Source: Tetraselmis striata (Eukaryota > Chlorophyta > Chlorodendrophyceae > Chlorodendrales > Chlorodendraceae). From it: a stretch of 64,000 bases of DNA. Position numbers and translations under genes: made by a program. Below the pieces are notes generated by a model. The model was not told the origin of the DNA. It worked only from the letters and a program-made list of their open reading frames with translations, and searched no databases. The DNA lies in assembly GCA_006384855.1 (NCBI GenBank), contig VCJN01003164.1, positions 39,538 through 103,537 of the forward strand, in the 5' to 3' direction. This document shows, one piece after another, positions 57,804-64,000 of this stretch. Each line of letters starts with the position of its first letter. The first letter of the stretch is position 1.

Positions 57804-58666
57804 ATCATGCTGCTAGGATAGCCAGCATCAAGCTGGAAGCGCGGCGAGTCATTTCCCTTTTGTAATGTGTGCCCCATCCCTGTCACCCCCAGCAGCGTCC
57901 GGCCTATTTCCCCAAGCTATATCTCTGTTTCCAGCTGACTCGCGTCGCAGGGGCAGGCGGGCTCATTGCATGAAACTGGGGGCGCTGAGGATTGTGCCGC
58001 ACGTTGCATGTCAGCATGGAAGATACAACCCCCAAACCTGAGACGGTTTGACTTGTCCTTGTCCCCATCGTAACATCCAGTCCGAAACAATAATATTGAA
58101 GGACAAAACCCTTACAACGTGTCTACGATTCCCAGAGATGGGCTAGCAGCTGCACTAGCCATGTTGCAAGTGTTACTGCTATGAGATTACAAATTGAGGT
58201 TAGCTTTGGCTGCGGCCCGACTGTGTGACAGAGGGCTAAGCTGGGGAAAAGCTATTGTGGCGGACATAGAGTACAGTGAAGCAATCCAGCGGAATAACAT
58301 ATGTGCTGCACACCAACATGGATTTGCAATGGCGCTGCTGGGTGCTACCTAGCGAGTGATACCTAGAATAATACAATTTGCGGTACAATAGTTAGTACCC
58401 TAGACTAGCGTATCGTGTTTATCGCTTATTTCCTGGTCGTGTATTCCGCTCGTGATGTGCTGCGTAGCGGGGGCGGGGGGAAGCAGACGATGTTGTAGTG
58501 TGTAGCCAGGAAGGTGCTGATGGGTGAGAGTCGTATCCAGGTGCACCCCTTGGCCCCTGCTGCGCCAAAGGCAGCCTTGTGGCTCTTGGAGCCATCCACG
58601 TGGCAGTGTAATGACGGGATGGCAAGCATTGCCACGGCATGCAGAGCTCAGGCGCTCCAGGAGCAG
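57804..58666. other. Convergent intergenic region
   Basis: It holds the 3' UTRs of the helicase (+) and ALMT-like (-) genes. A TGTAATG at 57862 is a candidate polyadenylation signal for the helicase. No gene is seen. Confidence 0.6.
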
Positions 58667-59630
58667 TCAGCCCTTCACCACAATAGGGAATGCCATGGGC
58701 GCCTCCAGCAGGCCTGCAGCCTCGATCTCCTCCATTGCCAGCACGCACGCCGCGAGTTTGTCCTCTAGTTTGGTGGCGATGAGGCGCACGGCGGCAAGTT
58801 GCAGGCTGACCAGGGAGCTGAAGTGGCTGCAGGTTTGTGGGGGCGAGGGCAACAGGCACTCGTCCAGGCGGCCATGCAGGGCCTTGCGCGCATGCTGGAA
58901 GCGCTCCATCCGCTCCTCAAAGGAGTTGCGCATGTCACGGGTGCGCCGGAAGGGTCGCAGCGCCGACAGGCCGCGCCCGCGCGCTGCCGTCTTGCGCCCC
59001 CTACGCAGTGTGTCGGAGCAGAAGCGCAGAACCGACGCCGCCTCCTCCACCATCACCACCAGCTCCACCTCGTACGTGGTACTCAAATATGGCATAGCCT
59101 CAATGTCGGATGCGCCTGCCTGGAAAAACATCGCAGCCGACTGGCACAGCTGCGCGTGGCGCCGTTCATGTCAGGAAGGGGAACCTTCGGTAGCAGTGGT
59201 GATTGCCCAGGTGATTCTTTTCTTGTTGAAGCGGTTGCTCTTGGCAGGCTGGCAGGCAGACATAAAAAGCTGCCGCGGCTAGCGGCAATGCCTCACCTCG
59301 CGGACCTCCTGGGCTGTCCGGCAGGCGTGGAGGTATCTGAACCAGTCCATCTTTGCTGACAGCCGCGGAAAGAGGCGCTCCCCAGGTCCGTGCCCCTACA
59401 GCAAGGGGACGCAAATTTTGCCAGTCAGCGCTGCCATGTGATTGATGCTAGCAGCAGGTTTTAAAGGAGGGGGGGAGGGGGACCAAAGGAAGCGCGTGTG
59501 CGCCGCCCACCTTGCCGTCCGCAGGAAACATGCACATGCTCGTAGCGGGCCAGCATAGACATGCGCCGGATCTGCGGGGTTCAAAAGGGACAAGCACGGC
59601 TCGCATAAGCAGCAGCTCCTACAAGGAGCG

Positions 59631-59668
<38 letters not shown>

Positions 59669-61481
59669 CACACACACACACACATACACATACATACAGC
59701 ATGCCCTTTGGATAAATGCTGTAAACCCTGCTCAGGCTAGCATGTGGCGCGTGTTGGCAGGCAGCACCTGGCCCATGTCGATTGGCGCGGGGCAAGCGCC
59801 TGCGGCCGTACGCCTGCGCCCCATAGGACATCACCAGCGCTGAGCCGTTACCTCCAGCAGGCTGGCCGTGCCCTCCAGGGCGTCCGCAGACAGTGCCATG
59901 AGCTCTTGCCCTGTCAGCACCAAGCAGTCCACCTGCTCAGCTGGCTGGCTGTGGCCCTTGTCACAGGCGAATCCCCCCCATCTTCTTACTTCCTGCCCAT
60001 CCCACTTCATCCCTGCCTCCTCCTGCCGGCACATGCACACTCACCTGCGTACTGCGGGAACATGACGAGCCCGACGGCGCACGTGATGGCGCCACCCAGT
60101 GTTACCATCGCGATGCGGGCAATGCTGTCCTGGTACTGGTTGGCGTCATGGAAGGAGTCCAGCAGGAGAAAGTCAAAGCTGAGGACTGCAAGAAAGTAGG
60201 AGTAGTCCCAGGCGGGTGTCGACGTATTTTGTGAGCGCAGGTAGACGCCAATAGCGGTGAACAGCGCCACATCCGTCAGGTAAAATTCGGCACGCGCATG
60301 CCAACCCAACATCTCAGGCACAAAGAAATCGTCAATGTACAGCACGCCCATGGCCGCCGAGCCGCCGACAATGGTGCCCAGCGCGCGCTCAAACGACTTG
60401 CGCAGAAGGTCGCCCTGAGACACAGCAGGGTGGAGTGCTCAGCTGCTGGGCATGGCTGGGCGGGGCGGAGGGAGGGGCGGGTGGCCCAGCGGGGAGCGTG
60501 CCTGGAATTTTTCGTTGCAATTGATGCAGGTGATGATTGCCCAGATGCCGTAACCCCTGGGAGATGTAACGCACCAGCTTCCCGTCCAGCACAAGCATTG
60601 CTGACAGACACACTGACACCGCGCTGCGTACGCCCCAGGTGATGCTGCCCGCCTCCATGCGACGCTGCTTGAGCTTGGATACCTGCAAGCGCCCCCCGGG
60701 GGAGCGGATTAGTGAGGGCTCTTGGTATCGGAACCCCAACCCACCCTTCATTCCAAAATCATCAGAATTACTAAGGGCGGAACGAACAAGCGAACACTTG
60801 CCACCGTGGGCTGAGCGCCAGCTGACGTGGACTGTGTGAAAAAGTACGGATGTATGGTCAGGGAACTGGGTAAGGATTAGAGGGGATAATACAGTGGCGG
60901 ACAGGCTCCGCACCAAGCTCTGCCGCCGGGCTCGACGCTTCAGCACCTTGTCCAGCTCACAAACCGCTGCGCTGCCTCCCTGCGTGCTGCACAATTCTGC
61001 GGGGCAGCCAGCACCGAAGAGGCACTAGCTCAGAACTCTACTCCGCGGACTACGGCCCGAGGACCCCGTGTGGGACGGGCGTGACTTAAACGCAGGGGAA
61101 AGGGAGCCGGGCGGGCCGAGGATGTGTGGCGCACCGACGGATGCCTCCGTCGACTTCAGTGCTTCTATGCGCGCCGACACCGCCGTCCGCGAGCCCTGCT
61201 GCCCGCCGGCCATCAGGCCCGGGCTGGGTTGGCCCTGTTGCGCGCTTGTAGCGGTATTACCGCTCCCGGCTGACGGGTTGCCGACGCTGCCACCGGAACC
61301 GCCGCTGCCGGAGCCTGCTAGTCCGCTGGCCGGCGCTTGCGCACGCACCGGTACCACAAGCTGCTGATGATGAGCGAGGCGGGCGCGCAGCCAGCGCGTG
61401 CTACCAAGCCGTAGTTTGGCGCCCCTTATTGGGGGCGGCAGGATTGCCCCCCATTGCATGGCTCCCGGCGCAGGGCCCATC
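58667..61481 (-). CDS. ALMT-type (FUSC superfamily) membrane anion channel-like protein
   Basis: Minus-strand exons: about 60682-60502, 60414-60045, 59910-59852, 59571-59511, 59355-59297 and 59119-58667, with 5' exons in 61481-60850 that I could not join with certainty. The membrane part has about six hydrophobic segments: 'VRSAVSVCLSAMLVL', 'YGIWAIITCINCNEKFQ' (after one extra G near 60557 is ignored), 'ALGTIVGGSAAMGVLYI', 'DVALFTAIGVYL', 'YSYFLAVLSFDFLLL' and 'MVTLGGAITCAVGLVMFPQY'. The joined 'FPQYAG-QEL' corresponds to the WAGEDL motif that ends the ALMT pore domain. A soluble helical C-terminal half follows ('NSFEERMERFQHARKALHGR'). The family comprises aluminium-activated malate and other anion channels of plasma membrane or tonoplast. 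The N-terminal exon is Ser/Gly/Arg-rich. A GC-AG intron (60501-60415) and a poly-G-in-RNA tract (59631-59666) are unusual. The substrate cannot be told. Confidence 0.72.
59631..59666. repeat. C36 tract with (CA)n in an ALMT-like gene intron
   Basis: 36 consecutive C followed by CACACACACACA. In the transcript this is a (TG)n-G36 stretch inside the intron between exons 59852 and 59571. Confidence 0.95.
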
Positions 61482-62104
61482 GCTACACAGGCACAAGTAT
61501 CCGTACACGTCCCAATACCGGTACGGCACGCGATAGGCCTGCCCGGCACGAGCTGAGCGGAAAGCTCTCGAGGAGCGCGTGCTGAGAAGCTTGAGAGGGT
61601 AGGCCAGGATGGGCGGATAGCTGCCCTGAACCGGCTGGCTGACCGCTGCCGCTTATTGCTGGCCACGAGCTGCTGAAATAAACTACTGCTAGCTTTCTGT
61701 GAAGCGACTACGTGCACATGAACTGGCCTAGGACAGGACTGGGAGCGCGTAAGTAAACAGCGGTGCTGTGACATGGTGATGTTTCCCGTCCCACACCGGT
61801 TCCCGCATTTATGGATCCAGGGTTTTTGCAACACGGAAACGACATTATGATGCATTTATGACGGAAATATGAATAAACGGCGCTATGGATTTTACTGGGA
61901 ATGGGAATTTTTCCAGCTATGGCGTCGGGCCCTCCCTCACATTGCCTTTTTTGTTGCACATGTATCGCACTCCCGAAATGCTTTGCTCCGCGGGTTGGGG
62001 CTTGCCCCAACTCGCATTACTCGAATGGGCCGACGCCCAAACGGGTAGGGCGGACCTTTCTGTGGTCAGTACAAGCCAAATAACGGGTATTTGATGGCAG
62101 TGTT
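61482..62104. other. Upstream of the ALMT-like gene, no other gene seen
   Basis: Probable promoter side of the ALMT-like gene. Frames are short and without domains. Confidence 0.5.
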
Positions 62105-62395
62105 TTAGACTAAGCGGGCGCTTCGCGCCGGGGATTTGTGGAGGTGCCCCTACCTCTTGGGTTGAGCGTGGTGCGGCCGGTGCGGGATGCGGGCCGCTTT
62201 TAGCCGGCTTGCAGTGTTGATCTTGTAATACTGTTGTTTCCGGGTAATAATGCTTTTAGCGTTTGGATTTGTCAGTAATTTATTTTCAAAAGAGACGTAT
62301 TATTTTTGTAAATAAAACAGATTAAACATCACTACAAGATCAGCAATACAGTACAGGCGGCCCGCATCCCGCACGAGGCCGCGCAGGTTGTGGGC
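62105..62395 (-). mobile_element. Foldback / MITE-like element, copy 2
   Basis: Reverse complement of 10985-11372 over most of its length: GCGGGATGCGGGCCGC near 62181 and GCGGCCCGCATCCCGC near 62357 as arms, with TTGATCTTGTAATACTGTTG and ACTACAAGATCAGCAATACA inside. It lacks about 100 bp of the interior of copy 1. Confidence 0.75.
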
Positions 62396-62499
62396 CGCTG
62401 CCTGTTGGTGGGCGCCAAACTTTCATATCGTTTGAATTTGCATTACAATCAAAAGTACATATAGTGACGACCAAAAAACGAACGCTAATAATACGGCAG

Positions 62500-64000
62500 C
62501 AAAGGAAAGCTATGTCCCCCGTCGCCGGCACTCGGTGATGTGGTGTCGGTGCCGACATACACCGCTGCGTCGAATTGAGGATTGCACATCTTGTAGATGG
62601 CGGGCGATTTCTTGAGGAGTAATGTCTGCTCCCAACAACCAAGTGTGAAGCATCACATCGCGCTTGGCATGAACAGAAAGATGCATCCACAACGGCGTCG
62701 GCGATGCAAACACCATCACAATCGGCCGGCCGATGTGTACGCGAGTAGCCGAATCAATCCAGAACGGCGTCCAGAAGCGTACCGCAGCCCGTCGGGATAC
62801 GAATCCAGGTGGTCGACAACATGCTGCTGCGCGGCCATGTCTCGTTCGTATTCCGATATCGGTTAGCACTGCTCCTCCACAACCGACGGCACGAAAGGCT
62901 ACATTTCGCCAACCGCAAGCATGCCGCGTCGCATGTCTAGAAGCGCGCGATTGTCTTGCTCAGTCGGGCGAAAGGCGTTTCCGTTTCGCATCAATCTTGA
63001 GGACGATGGCGACGCTGGCTTATCACGCAATGGCCGTTGGGAGCTGTTGTCCGTGAAAGCAAGCGGTGTGACGCCAAAAACTCCTCGCGCGTTGATGGGG
63101 CACGATGTCCGGGTTCCTCGGCCACCGCGTCTTGCTGTTTGCCGTGGGCTCATGGCGCCGTTTGGTTCACCGTCGTTGAGGTGGCGGGCTCGCAGACGTT
63201 GGAGGCCGTGGCGGTGCCGTGGAAGGATCGTGCGTCGCTCTTCGAGCGAGTCGACTGAGCGTTTGGTTTTCCATGTGCTCGAAATATTTGTCGGCTGCAC
63301 GTACATCTTCCGGTAGTTGTCCCACGCCGCTCTCATGCGGGCGATGGCATGCTCGCGGTCGGCGGGGTCCGTCCCACAGAGGAGTGAGAAGCATCAGCTG
63401 GGCATCGTAATGCTGATACCGGGTGACGGTGGTGTAACACCATCGGCAGTGCGGTCTTTCCTGGTCGGGGGGTAGCTTGGATGTCGGCGACATGGGCTGC
63501 CGCCGCACATCGAAAGTGGCGCCCTCCCCAAAGAAGATCCGTGTACCCGACGGAACGGCACGATCTTGAATCCCCTTATTGCGGAACCATCAAGCTCTTT
63601 ACGCCGGCCCTGTGCCAAATGGCACCGGGGTTCGGGAAACTTCAGCTTGAAGTAATCCGTGCCATCGGGGGGTAAGAGCATATATGCCCGGCAGGTAGCC
63701 CGCTACATATGATGGCCGGGCGCTGGAGGCCTAGCGCGTTCGGCTCGACGACAACTCCTTCGGGCATGTCGGAAAGCGTCACAACCGGTGGACCGCCTTG
63801 CTCTGTCGCGGGTGGCAGTTGCACGCCGACCAAGCTGTGTGCGATGCATGTGTTGTTGTTGCTAGCATGCGCCGCGATGTTGAACGAATGCCGCATGATG
63901 TAGCGGCACCCGTTGTAGAAGTGCCCTATCATTGGGATGTTGGCGGTGTTTGCGGGCGGAGTCCTTGCAAGCAGTGCGACGAGGCGTTCGTCCGTGACCT
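62500..64000 (-). mobile_element. Helicase-like (possible Helitron) minus-strand fragments, runs off window
   Basis: Frame 63642-63932 reads 'MIGHFYNGCRYIMRHSFNIA', 'NNNTCIAHSLVGVQLPP', 'VVTLSDMPEGVVVEPN', resembling the region after the core of Pif1-like helicases carried by algal Helitrons. Downstream frames (63394-63681, 63167-63508, 62899-63336, 62510-62869) continue in changed frames, with 'RAAWDNYRKMYVQPTNISST' and 'SATRVHIGRPIVMVFASPTP'. Walker motifs would lie beyond the window edge. The Helitron assignment is an inference; another helicase-bearing element is possible. Confidence 0.4.

Overview
The window reads as nuclear DNA of a GC-rich green alga (Chlorophyta; a trebouxiophyte-like alga is my guess, not demonstrated). 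The host genes have many short spliced introns and plant-lineage relatives: an R2R3-MYB factor, a plant ABCF1-type ATPase, a UAP56/Sub2-type DECD-box helicase and a plant ALMT-type membrane protein. Most of the remaining sequence is repeats and transposable elements. Many uninterrupted poly-G/poly-C tracts lie both in elements and in gene introns.

Layout. 1-19.5 kb is repeat-rich: one copy of an inverted 350-bp repeat, a ~142-bp tandem array, a minus-strand CACTA/TNP2-like transposase relic, a fossil DIRS-like retroelement, a foldback (MITE-like) element, a fossil gag-like retroelement and SWIM/zinc-knuckle fragments. 19.6-24.9 kb is a gene island with the MYB gene (+) and the ABC-F gene (-), whose 3' ends face each other. 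25.4-29.0 kb is a tandem array of ~500-bp satellite units broken up by insertions. 30-35 kb holds a helical-tail ORF relic, a LINE 3' half with RNase H, and a second copy of the gag-like retroelement.

35.08-52.75 kb is dominated by two ~8-kb copies (L, 35076-43041; R, 44501-52745) of one DNA element, in inverted orientation and 1.46 kb apart. Each has CACTG...CAGTG ends, short subterminal repeats, ~370-bp tandem repeats, a BED-finger plus Tudor-like gene and a small basic protein gene. The two copies have complementary internal losses: L keeps a ~500-residue minus-strand gene missing from R, and R keeps a cysteine-rich zinc-ribbon gene missing from L. A 30-bp coding minisatellite has about 5 copies in L and about 29 in R. 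L sits inside the gag-like retroelement, whose likely remainder follows at 43042.

52.7-54.0 kb is a minus-strand LINE RT fragment. 55.3-61.5 kb is a second gene island: the DECD-box helicase (+) convergent with the ALMT-like gene (-). The helicase exons contain about seven single-base indels although the splice sites are intact. 62.1-64.0 kb has a second foldback copy and helicase-like (possible Helitron) minus-strand fragments that run off the window.

The host genes do not form one pathway. They cover transcription, ribosome-associated ATPase function, mRNA splicing/export and anion transport. The most interesting parts are the inverted element pair with its unrecognised genes and the poly-G/C tracts, which in one ABC-F intron form a complementary C-run/G-run pair.
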